From contig ML769423.1 in assembly GCA_009733575.1 (NCBI GenBank), forward strand, positions 62,001-126,000: a DNA stretch of 64,000 nucleotides, in the 5' to 3' direction. Source of the stretch: Gymnopus androsaceus JB14. Lineage: Eukaryota; Basidiomycota; Agaricomycetes; Agaricales; Omphalotaceae. Both the position numbers and the translations under genes were made by a program. Each line of letters begins with the position of its first letter. Position 1 is the first letter of the stretch. The notes beneath the pieces are model-generated. The model was not told where the DNA came from and made no database searches. It saw nothing but the letters and a program-made list of their open reading frames with translations. Positions 34,874 to 44,696 of this stretch are shown here, piece by piece.

Positions 34874-36327
34874 CTAAAGAATCAAAAGCTCTAGTCCTCT
34901 ACAAAATGGTCCGATAGCTCTTCGCAATTCGCCTCGCTCCCCCATGACAGTAAGTTTTACTGAACAATCATGCTCCAGCGCAGATATGGCATCCGTTCTA
35001 GTCAACTCGTATCGCCCGAAAGCCCAATTGAGAATGTAAACCTTGATGTTCTCTGTATCATTATCGGCTTCCCGTACTCGTATAAAGCCTTTAACTCTCC
35101 ACACTGACTCCTTCCCAATTTTCGTCAGACAATCTATCAAGGTATCTTTGGTATTGGAGAAGCCAAGGAAGCGTGATGTTCACTGGATGCACTGATGTGC
35201 TCATGATCATGAGTGTGAGTGTGAGGGTGTTCGTGGCTATGATGAGGATCACCGTCCCTGAGACGGATGGGCGTCGAGCCACGGTATAATGTCAACGTCT
35301 GCACCTCGTCAACATGCGATGGATCTTGAATTTGCACTGTGCTTTCATCTAGAAATAATGTAGATTCTATGCCGAATATGAGGTTGGGATCGATACCGTC
35401 GCGTCCATCACATCGGATTTTGGGTGTGAGGTCGTTGAGGGTATGAAGATGGTCCATTACAATGTCTAGTTGGCGTTCAGAGACGTTTTCCCACTTGTTC
35501 TACAAAAGTCAAAGAATTAGAGGGGTTTGTATGTTGAACTGGATTGGAGTAGGCTCGTACAATAAGGATGATATCTGTGTAGCTCGCCTGCATCTTGGCG
35601 GTTGGAGAAGTATCCTCGTACCCGGTAAAGTTTTCGGCATCTATGACTGTGATTATCGAGTCTAGTTTAAAGTCTCCATCCGTGTTTCGTTCCATTTCTC
35701 GAATTTGGAATGCTAAGGTTGCTGGGAAAGCCGAACCTCTGAGGATATGTATAGGAACTATGCATCAGGCAGTTACATGGAGCAGAGAGTGGAGAACAAC
35801 GCACGAGCACTCTATTATGATACGATCGGGATGGTATTGGTCTGACAGTGATTATCATTCAGGAATTTGGTGAAAGGTGATAATCATGCACAAGGGCGAA
35901 CCTCGTATTTCTAAAAGAGCATTTTGCATTTGGCCGACTAGAACGCAGCACCTTGGATTTTGAAATGAGAAACAAATCAAGGCAAATGGGATTGATATCG
36001 ATTGGGCACGTACATGCAGCCATTCAAGATTTCACTGACTGCCATTAGACTTGATTCCTTCGCCAGTTTACTGTCGACTTGATGCCAATTACTTACTAGA
36101 AGAAAAGAGAAAGATTGGGAAATGCATACCTTCGACATCACCTATGTAGATCGTTAGATCGTTAGTACACCGAGTGCTGCCCAGGTTACATTACCGTATT
36201 CATTCTTCAGTAAAACAACTTTGTAGTCTTTGGGCAGCTTGGGAAGTAGAGAGAGTATGACTGATGTCTTTCCAGCGCCCAAAAACCCTGTGAATACGGT
36301 AATAGGAATGGTGGCTTTCTTCGACAT
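34874..36327 (-). CDS. COG0523/CobW-type GTPase, putative zinc metallochaperone
   Basis: The start MSKKATIPITVFTGFLGAGKTS carries the Walker A motif (GFLGAGKTS). The family CxCC metal site is seen as NGCMCCVLVGQ, rebuilt across an intron. The Walker B/G3 segment is IIIECSG, and ILINKWE is the NK nucleotide-specificity motif. A His-rich metal-binding stretch (HHSHEHPHTHTHDHEH) lies between the GTPase domain and the C-terminal CobW domain, where VWRVKGFIRV is conserved. Such proteins use GTP to deliver metal, usually zinc, to client enzymes (ZNG1 activates methionine aminopeptidase). A single missing G near 35163 breaks the frame between the His-rich loop and TLIDCLTKIGKES. An ATG 15 bp upstream (36342) is an alternative start. 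Confidence 0.88.
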
Positions 36328-36679
36328 GAAAGTTGAGAGCAAGACTGGTCGGGCCGATTAAATCCGACACGAGAAACTCTTATTGTGTGGCGTAAGCGAC
36401 GCGTTCTAAAGCAGCTAGAGTTACGCGGTAGTGACTTTTACCACTTTTTGGTAATTTAAAACACAAATCTAAAGTTGTCTTTCAACTGATTAGATAATTT
36501 GGTAGCGGGTTGACTACAGTGTGATGGAGGGAGGCACTGAAAGAGTAGAGAGTTGGAAGAGGATTCAATCATGTAACGTTCGCTTGGCATTTATGCAATT
36601 GCAAGTTTATATATATATGCACCATGGCCCGGGTACAGAAAACGACGCCTACTGTTTCATTTAAGATACATTCACTACT
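36328..36679. other. spacer between GTPase and F-box gene
   Basis: AT-rich, with a TATATATATG stretch near 36609. It carries the GTPase promoter and the 3' end of the F-box gene. Nothing else is seen. Confidence 0.45.
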
Positions 36680-37992
36680 CTAGTACACCATCGTATCTGT
36701 CATTCCTGTTAAGAGTCTGAAGGTGGCCTTCAGTTTCCTCGATTGTTTTAAAAACAAGAGCTTCCCAGATAGCGACTCTACAACACCATTTGGCATTGGA
36801 TTCATCCCCACCATGATCACATTCACACTCTCCAGAGAGGCGAATTGCGGCTTCTTGAACAACTTGTCCAAGGCAACCCATTGCTCCCACTGAGGTGTCT
36901 CCAATGCGTCAGAATGTCCCACAAGCAGTTCAATCGTCAGATGTTGCAGGGGACACCTGCGTCCTGATTCTATGAAAGGCTTGAAGAGGGATTGGATCCA
37001 AGGGACAGGAGTGTACGAGTCATCTTGCATGACTCGGAACAGCTTCAGAATATGCAAGTTAGATGTGTGTCCAAGATGAAGGACGTTCAAGGCTAAGAAT
37101 GGGAGAATCAGTATTAAAAAACATAGTGACTCGAAGCAGGATGTATCGTACCTTCTGCCTGCATGGGGTTTCCGGTGACGAGCTGCAGCTCTCTCAGGCT
37201 ATCACCGACATAATCCAGCATGGAAGCGGCTCGATGATAGTCCAAATTCGCGGAATACTGAATTCGCAATGATAGTAAATGCCGCACCTCGAAAGGGCAA
37301 GACTTTTGTTGAAGCCAGTCTGCAAGGCTAAACGTAGTGAAAGGGGTATCTTCCAATTTAAGCACCAGCCGATCAAGCTGTATAGACCGAGTGGCGACAT
37401 TATCCGTCCTCGGAGTTATATCCCAATTACTGCATCTCACCACCTCAAGCTTTAGAACCTTCAAATTAGTTGCATGGCTCAAAAGAGATACCACATCTGC
37501 AAATTTATCGCTGACAATCAGCCCGAGGGATATTCCAGTGAGTTGGGGCGCCTTGAGCATGTTGGTCAATGCTTCCTTCAGCATCGGAGGCAGTGGGTCC
37601 CACCTCACTTGCTCGAACGACAGCTCCTCCACGCTAGAGAGTCGAAGGATCAGTTCAGCCGTGGAATTGTGTATCGGCTCATAAGCAACTAAGTCCTCTG
37701 AGTCCCATATAACGAACTCGCGTAGTTCCAGACGCCGAACATAAAAAACTAGACGAGAATTCTCGTCCAGTATTTCAACAAGCCGACCGTTGGCTTTCAA
37801 ATAAGCGTCGGCGACCGTAGCAAAGTCTTTATCGGCTTGCGGGAAAGGAAGCCTGAGAACGATTTGTTGGAAGATGCCACGCTGAGAAGCGGGAGCCCAG
37901 GCTCTTCCAACCAACGCACAATTGAGGAGGGTAGATTTATCGGAGTAGAGGTTTTCGAGTATAGGTTCTACCAATTCATTCGGTAACACCAT
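36680..37992 (-). CDS. F-box protein with leucine-rich C-terminal region, intact family member
   Basis: Two exons (37992-37152 and 37092-36680) give 417 residues. The N-terminal F-box reads MVLPNELVEPILENLYSDKS then TLLNCALVGRAWAPASQRGIF. This motif binds Skp1 in SCF ubiquitin ligases. The rest has irregular leucine-rich stretches (LRLSSVEELSFEQVRW, LSHATNLKVLKLEVV, YVGDSLRELQLV) likely to form the target-binding surface. Exon 2 begins ALNVLHLGHTSNLHILKL. The target is unknown. Upstream there is an in-frame open stretch with hydrophobic residues (to 38217), but the conserved start in sister copies is MxxPLPNELVE, so 37992 is chosen. It is the only undamaged member of the 33-43 kb cluster. Confidence 0.85.
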
Positions 37993-38462
37993 GACGGTTA
38001 AAGACAACCTATGTTTGAAATTAACTCCCACAACTGATGGTAACGTAGCATTGTCGTTTTCTTGCATCATTACAGTACTTTTAAAGGTAGCTAACAACCC
38101 TCCCAAAACCCAAAAGAACAGATGGCAATAATTAGCGATAAAAATGATGATATTGCATAGAACGTAAGATAGCGTGAGGGAGAAGATCAAGGAGGCTCTT
38201 TTTTTCAATACATTCACCTGTGGCCCGTCTGCGCTGTACGAATCTTCTTATCAAGAAAGCGGGACTCCAATACCAGCTTTCGCGACAGTCCGATATTGCC
38301 ATACATGCACCCTATTACAAAAAAAGGTTTCGGAAATTCAAAATACTCTGCACTACCGAAAGCGACCTTCAGAATCAATCCGTGCAAGGAGATGGAGTTC
38401 AAATGTGGCCTTCAGTTTTCCCGATTGCTTTAAAAACAAGAACTTCCCAGATAACGACTCTA

Positions 38463-38867
38463 CATCAGCAAAAACTGTTTTGGGCCCAGGAGGATTTAAG
38501 GTCACCTATTCCTCTTAGGCAACCTGAGGCATCCTAGTTGGCCCAGGAAAAAGGGTAAAACTTTGGACACCTCAGGTATCCTAGTCATCCTAAGTGTCCT
38601 GGGAGATCCTGGGATGTCCTGAGGGTATCCTGGGGCATCCTGGAGCATCCTGGGATAAAACTTCTATCCCAGGATGCCTCAGGATGCTTCAGGATGCCCC
38701 AGGATGCCCCAGGACATCCCAGTATGTCCCAGGACACTTAGGATGACTAGGATACCTGAGGTGTCCAAAGTTTTACCCTTTTTCCTGGGCCAACTAGGAT
38801 GCCTCAGGTTGCCTATGAGGACTAGGTGACATCAGATCCTCCTGGCCCAAAACAGTTTTTTCTGATG
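38463..38867. mobile_element. 405-bp fold-back MITE with TA target duplication
   Basis: The element is an almost complete palindrome: CATCAG and then AAAAACTGTTTTGGGCC at one end, repeated as the reverse complement at the other. The centre is near CTGGGATAAAACTTCTATCCCAG. It is flanked by TA (38461-38462 and 38868-38869), the target duplication of Tc1/mariner-type transposons. The intact paralogue at 36.8 kb has a single uninterrupted site (CTCTACAAC). It has no coding capacity. Transcription through it would yield a long hairpin RNA. Confidence 0.85.
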
Positions 38868-39867
38868 TACAACATCATTTGGCATTGGATTCATCCCCAC
38901 CATGATCACATTCACACTCAAGAGAGAGGCGAATTGCGGCTTCTGGAACAACTTGTCCAGTGCAACCCATTGCTCCCACTGGGGTGTCTCCAATGCATCA
39001 GAATGTGCTACACACAGTTCAATCATCAGATGTTGCAGGGGACACCTATGACCTGATTCCAGGAAAGGCTTAAAGAGGGATTGGATCCAGGGGACAGGAG
39101 TGTACGAGTCATCTTGCTTGACTTGGAAGAGCTTCAGAATATGCAAGTTGGATGTGTATCCAAGATGAATGACATTCAACGCTAAGAAAGAAAGAATCAT
39201 TAAATGTATAGTGGCTTGAAGCAGTATATGTTGTACCTTCTGCCGGAATGGGCCTTGGGGTGTCAAGCTGCAGCTCTCTCAGACTACGACCGGCATACTC
39301 TAGCATGGAAGCAGCTCCCTGATAGTCCAGCCTCAAGACATACTGAATTCGCAATGATAGCAAATGCCATACATCAAATGGGCAAGACTCTTGCTGAAAC
39401 CAGTCTGCAAGGCTGAAAGTAGGACTAGAAGGGATATGGTCTAATTGGAGCTCCAACCGATTAAGTCGTATAGACCGACTAGTAGTGATATTATCCAACC
39501 TCGGAGGTAGAACCCAATCATCGCACCTACCTCAGTATTGAAAGCTTTAGAGCCTTCAGATTAGATACTTGACTCAAAAGAGATACCAGTCCTGTAAATT
39601 TATTGCTGGCAAACAGGTCCAAGGATAGTCCAGTGAGTTTGGGCACCTTGAGCATGCTGGCCAACGCTTCCTGCAGCATCGGAGACAGAACGTGCCACCT
39701 AATTTTCTTGAATGACAGCTCCTCCACGCTAGAGAGTCGAAAGACAATTTCAGCAGTAGAATTGTGTATCGGCTCATAAACAGCTTTGTCCTCTTCTGGT
39801 AGGGGTCAGATGAATCGGTGTAGCTTTACAAGACGAATATAAGAAACTAGACGAGGATTTACGTCTA

Positions 39868-40675
39868 TGTTACAGCCATGCCTACCGAATTATCGACCGA
39901 GCCCTCAGACCCTATTCTATATTTAACCAACCGGTTACCGTCTCGGCAACTCCGGCCACCGTATCGGCTCGGCTAGTCCGGCCATCACATCGGCTTGGCA
40001 ACTCCGGCCATTGCATCGGTTCGGTTACTCCGGACTTTTGACCACTTCACCAATATTGGTCAATCTACACCATTTCCGGTACTCCGGACACTCGGCCGAG
40101 GTTTCCGGTGTATTATGACCGATTATCTCGGCATATCTCGGTCGATCATCTCGGCATAACCTCGGTATAACTCCGGTCCAGTCTCGGGAACTATTCCCAC
40201 ACTATTGTTTTATGCCTGTTATTGTTTTATTGTCTTTCGCTTCACTATTATCTTTTGGTACTGAATTACTTTATTGTTTTACTTACCGAGGGACCGGTCC
40301 GGCCCCAGAACATCGGCCCCATTGGCATTATTTAAGTAGTACAAACTTGTATAGTAACCTTAGCTCCAAAATCAACTTAGTCTGGCCTTGTACTCATTCC
40401 GAGTCCTTCCTTGACCAATTGACCGAGATTCCGGTTACTAAGCCGACACAGCCACGTGATCTCGGTCGAACCTCGGCTACACCCTCGGTCCTACTGTCTT
40501 AACTTAGCTTAGACTTTGCCTTACTATTTTCCTCTCGGGACACCTTACGGCGTGTCAAGGGTGTTGCCAATAGCTTCACCAAGTCCCATAACTCGCAAGG
40601 TCCAACCCGGAATCTTTCCGGACCATTTCTGTCCGATATCTCGGCCGCTCCACTCCGGGTCGCACGGACTTAACA
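39868..40675 (-). mobile_element. 808-bp solo LTR, copy 1
   Basis: The ends are TGTTACAGCC and CTTAACA, i.e. TG...CA with TGTTA/TAACA terminal inverted repeats. The 5-bp target duplication GTCTA flanks it (39863-39867 and 40676-40680), inside an F-box gene. No gag, pol or tRNA primer-binding region is present, so it is a solo LTR left by recombination between the two LTRs of a retrotransposon. The sequence is rich in CTCGG/CTCCGG repeats. The orientation is opposite to that listed if the conventional LTR direction is taken from TGTTACAG; the repeat at 60804-61547 is its inverted relative. Confidence 0.9.
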
Positions 40676-41025
40676 GTCTAGTGATTTAACAAGCCGACCA
40701 TTGGCTTTCACATAAGTGTCGGCAATTGCCGCAAAGTCTTCATCTGAGTCGGCTTGTGGGAAAGGAGGCCTGAGGACGATCTGGTGGAAGATGCCGCGCT
40801 GAGAAGCGGGAGCCCAGGCTCTTCCAACCAATGCACAATTAAGGAGGGTAGATCTATCGGAGTAGAGGTTCTCGAGGACACATTCTACCAGTTCGTTCGG
40901 TAGTGGGCTGACCATGATGACAGTTGAAGACAAGTGGCGAAAAGTATGCCGGGCGGCAAATGAAATAACTGATATAAAGATCAATCGATAAGACCATTTG
41001 ACTGAATAATCAAATTTCACTCATA

Positions 41026-41999
41026 AGATAGAGGACAGGCAAACCCGGCTAACCCCACGTGGCAGATCGTGACGCCCTTTATTTGGTAGTTCTCATCAGT
41101 ACAGCTACTTTTCAATAAATTGTGCTCTTTCTAAGGGCTATTGACAAAATCTGCTCCCAACGATCAATGAGAATGTATCTCATCTCAATGATCAGCTTTT
41201 TTCTATGCTTTTAAACTAAAAAATGAGAGAGAAATATGAGATACAATTCTGGCTACTTCCGCTAATCGCGCTAATCACAAAAAGTAAGATTTCCGTTTAA
41301 GCTTTCCCATTGTTTACTTTCTTTTTCTTCGCATTTACAGATGGGCAAGCGCAAAAATTGGGTACAGAGCCATGTTTCAAACTGGATCTATCGCTTTTAT
41401 CTGGAGTCCAGTAGAGAGGAGGACCTTCATCGGAACACCTTGGAAGCATTGGAGCAGGTTCCTTTGATTACAATCCGTCGATTTGTTGTATGGACTTACC
41501 AATTCATGGATACTTATGCTTGAGGACTGAATGGATGACAAGCTGCTTGGGCTGCTCGCAAATACAGAGGTCACCGGTGTATACTTCCCGATTCAATTAT
41601 GCAAGAATTGCTTGACAAAAACATCACCTAGTACATATTCTTATTGTTATTATTGCATTGTATATACTTATCCTGTATCCATGATCATATATGTATCATA
41701 TCTTCGCTTGTATATAGTTATAGTGTACACTTCTTCACTTGTAATTAGCAATACTCATACATCTTGATAGTAATTTGTATATAACTTGCACAGATTCCAT
41801 TGAAAAATCACAGGTAAAATTGGATAACCTTATGAGATGTATTTAAATGAAACGTTCGAGGTGGATTTTGTATAACAACTCTGGTTGGGCTAATAAGAGG
41901 CGAAGAAGAGTTTACGCATGGAAATTTACTAAATAAGGAGCGTGATGTAACGTGTGACATACTCACGTGGGGTTGGCCGGGTTTGCCTGTCCTCTATCT
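41026..41999 (+). mobile_element. 974-bp degenerate TIR DNA transposon
   Basis: Terminal inverted repeats of about 36 bp (AGATAGAGGACAGGCAAACC onward, one mismatch) face each other, flanked by TA at 41024-41025 and 42000-42001. The interior is AT-rich and holds only a broken C-terminal transposase relic (41341-41590). It sits about 110 bp upstream of the disrupted F-box start at 40915. The TA duplication suggests the Tc1/mariner/pogo superfamily, but the family is not proven. Confidence 0.82.
41341..41590 (+). pseudogene. transposase C-terminal remnant
   Basis: The reading gives EALEQVPLITIRRF, then FMDTYA, a stop, GLNG, a stop, and QAAWAARKYRGHR. This resembles the end of transposase-derived proteins common in Agaricomycete genomes (recalled pattern: RRFANRSxRFMDAYRxGLxGxQAAWAxKKYRGHR). 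Two in-frame stops and the missing catalytic region show it is dead. It lies inside the TIR element. Confidence 0.6.
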
Positions 42000-42053
42000 T
42001 AAGTGATTTTGAAATGAAAGTTTTTAAATTTCGTTCAAGCGGATTTTTTTGCG

Positions 42054-42660
42054 TGACTTGGAAGAGCTTCAGGATATGCAAGTTGGATGTGTATCCAAGA
42101 AATGATGTCCAAGGCTAAGAAAGGAAGAATCATTAAATGTACAGTGACTAGGGTAATGCTCAGGTAATGCTAATTAGTCCCAGGATGTTAATAACATTGA
42201 CCCTCTGGCGTGACTTTTTAACACTAGTGAATAACATGTTAATAACATATGCGGTAAAATGCAATTAACAGGCAAAAATGAGTTACATGCTATTAACGTT
42301 TAAGTATGTGAATAAATCTGAAATGCTAATCCCAGTCTGTATCATCAATGTTTACAACCACCATGTCTTCTTCAACTAAGTATTGTATCATGCTCCATAA
42401 GCCCGGAGAGTGCAGGCGAAGACACCATGACGGTTAGAGAAAACCTATTTTAATGTTGAACGTAGCATCGTCGTGTTCTTTCATCATTACAGTACATCTA
42501 ATAAAATAATAGTTCCTCCATGTACTTTTAAAGGTAGCTAACAACCTTCCCAAAACCCAAAAGAACTGATAGCAATGACAAGCGATAACAACAATGATGA
42601 TATTGCATAGAATGTAAAATAGCGTGAGGGAGAAGATCAACGAAGCTCTGTTTATATTTT
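42054..42660 (-). pseudogene. F-box gene fragments (leader plus start of exon 2)
   Basis: The segment 42054-42150 matches the start of exon 2 of the disrupted copy (GACTTGGAAGAGCTTCAG and following). The segment 42420-42660 matches the leader upstream of the intact F-box gene, including a hydrophobic open stretch (SLTLFYILCNIIIV). The coding part between them is missing. Leader and exon 2 are in the expected order for a gene that lost its first exon. Confidence 0.65.
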
Positions 42661-42690
42661 TTATACATTCGCCGTCTGCGCTGTACGAAC

Positions 42691-44696
42691 CTACTCGTCA
42701 TCAGGGGAAAGCTCCTCCAGCGACTTGCCCTTTGTCTCAGGGATAAGCAGTGTGGAGAAGATACCAGTCAACATGAAGAAGGCAAGGATTTCCAGACTGT
42801 GGGAGCGAATCAGTAAATATATCCCATTAAAGGTAAAGGAAGTGCTTACATATGACCCAAGAATGCGTTCTTGCCTCCAATATTTGAAAGCTGAGCGAAA
42901 CCAACTTGAGAAATGACCGCGCCAAGCTTGCCACTGGCAGCGGAAATACCATGGGCGGTTGAACGGTAACGAGTGGGGAAAACTTCTCCAGGAACGATGA
43001 AGGTGGTTGTGTTGGGACCAAAGTTTTCAAAGAAGTTGGAAAGACAGTACAGGAAGACAAATGCCTTCTGTCCAGCGGAGTTAGAAATCAACTTGTCGTA
43101 TCCGAAACCTATATATACAATGTAAGGGACTGACAAAAAAAAACGATGACAGAAAAACTCACCCATGACGATGAACAAGGCAGTCAACACAGTGAAGCCC
43201 ATAAGCTGAATGGGCTTACGACCCCATGAGTCGATGAGATAGAACGTAGCCCAATAACCGGGAACGTAACCAGCAATGGAAAGAATGAGGTTTCCAATGG
43301 AGACGTTCAACAAGGTGTTGTACACTTTCGTAGAGCCTGAGTCCCGAACCATTTCCGAAGCCAATGGCTTGCAAAGATGATAGACGAGTTGAGACCAAGA
43401 CCATAGAAAGCAATCTAAAAAAACAACTTTAAATCACTCACTAATCAGGAAGAAATCGAGGGCTTACATCGAGAGCAAACCACGAGTAGGAAGTACCAAT
43501 AAGAACCTTCATGTTCTTCCATTGACCAAAGTGAGCTTTGAAGTCAGCCCAACTAGCTACAGGGACATCGACCTTCTGGTTACCGAGGTCGGTCTCGTTG
43601 TTGATGGCAAGCATTCCCTCAATATCCCTGGAGGCTTGTTGGATGTTGCGCTCAATATCCATGGTGAAACGAGGAGTTTCGGGGATGGTAAGACGGAAGT
43701 AGAGCGCAATAACTCCGGGCACACAACCCATACCAATAAGGATACGCCATGTCTTGTCAACGGCAGTGAAATTGGGAGAGGTGTCGCCAATGATGCTGTC
43801 CTTGTAAGCAGCCACCACGATACAGGCGATAATGGATGCGACTACGGGACAGACGTCAGACTGGTTGACGAAATTTTGGAACCGTCACTTACCGAGCTGT
43901 CCCCAACCTTGGAAGGCAAACACGGCAGTCATGAGACGACCACGAGTGCGAGTGGTGGCGAATTCGGAAGAGATGACAGCACTAAGTGGGTAGTCACCAC
44001 CAATTCCAACACCCATCTAAGCAACTTGTGAGGATATATTTTGGCAAAGCCAAAATGACACTTACAAGGAAACGCCACACAACTAGAGTGCCAATAATGG
44101 AGACTGATGGACCGTTTGCACTGAGGGCCTGAGCGAAGGTAGTGAAGATGATGATCATGAGCTCGAAGCCGTCTGTAATCTAATGTCAGAAATAATGAGA
44201 AAACTCGCTCAGCTCTCTTACACATTTTCTTACGACCGACAACATCAGCCAACCAACCGAATAACAGCTGACCCACGAGAGTACCGACGGGAGTTGCGAC
44301 CTTGACACCAAGACTTTGGTTGGCTGATAAAGCTCCAGTCTTATTGTAGACGAAGCCCAACATGGTCGCTGCGATACTGATGCCGAAGATATCGTAGCTA
44401 GAAGGGGAGGTGTAAATAGAGCGAGGATGGACAAAGGGGAAATCCTGACGCATCAGTGAAAAAGCCCACACCTGCTACGAAGCAGACCTTGACATGGAAG
44501 GAGCTGAAAACATAAGGATAATAAGGAAAAAGCAAAATAATCAGGAAAAGACGTATACGTACGAGAATTTCGCGTTGTCGACTTCGGCGAGAGCAGCACG
44601 ACGACGCTCGTCAAGCACGTACGAGGTAGCATTGGCGCCCTTGGAAGTGGGTTCGCCGACGCTGGAGCCAGAGTCTTTCTCGTTCTCGCTAGCCAT
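42691..44696 (-). CDS. PHO84: Pho84-type inorganic phosphate:H+ symporter (MFS)
   Basis: The start is [16 protein letters not shown] at 44696, the stop TAG at 42691. The 12-helix MFS layout of phosphate:H+ symporters is present: [21 protein letters not shown] in helix 1, [19 protein letters not shown] (the MFS motif), [19 protein letters not shown] (the family signature), [21 protein letters not shown] and the C-terminal [15 protein letters not shown]. It imports phosphate at the plasma membrane. Two single-base breaks lie close together in homopolymers (A3 at 43373-43375 and C3 at 43343-43345 on the plus strand), between SSIIL and [12 protein letters not shown]. Coding is strong on both sides. 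TTTATAAAGG near 44747 is a TATA candidate about 50 bp upstream of the start. Confidence 0.9.

Larger units (their letters stand above)
38353..40915 (-). pseudogene. F-box gene split by a solo LTR and a fold-back MITE
   Basis: The N-terminus at 40915 (MVSPLPNELVECVLENLYSDRS) runs to KANGRLVKSL, where an 808-bp LTR (39868-40675) interrupts it. Coding resumes at EPIHNSTAEIVFRLSSVEELSFKKI. The second exon (YTSNLHILKLFQVKQDDSYTPVPWI) ends at MPNDVV, where a 405-bp inverted-repeat element (38463-38867) is inserted. The remaining tail ESLSGKFLFLKQSGKLKATF continues on the far side to a TAG at 38353. Both element ends and target duplications are clean, so the pre-insertion gene layout is evident. There is also a small break near 39795. 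Confidence 0.88.
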
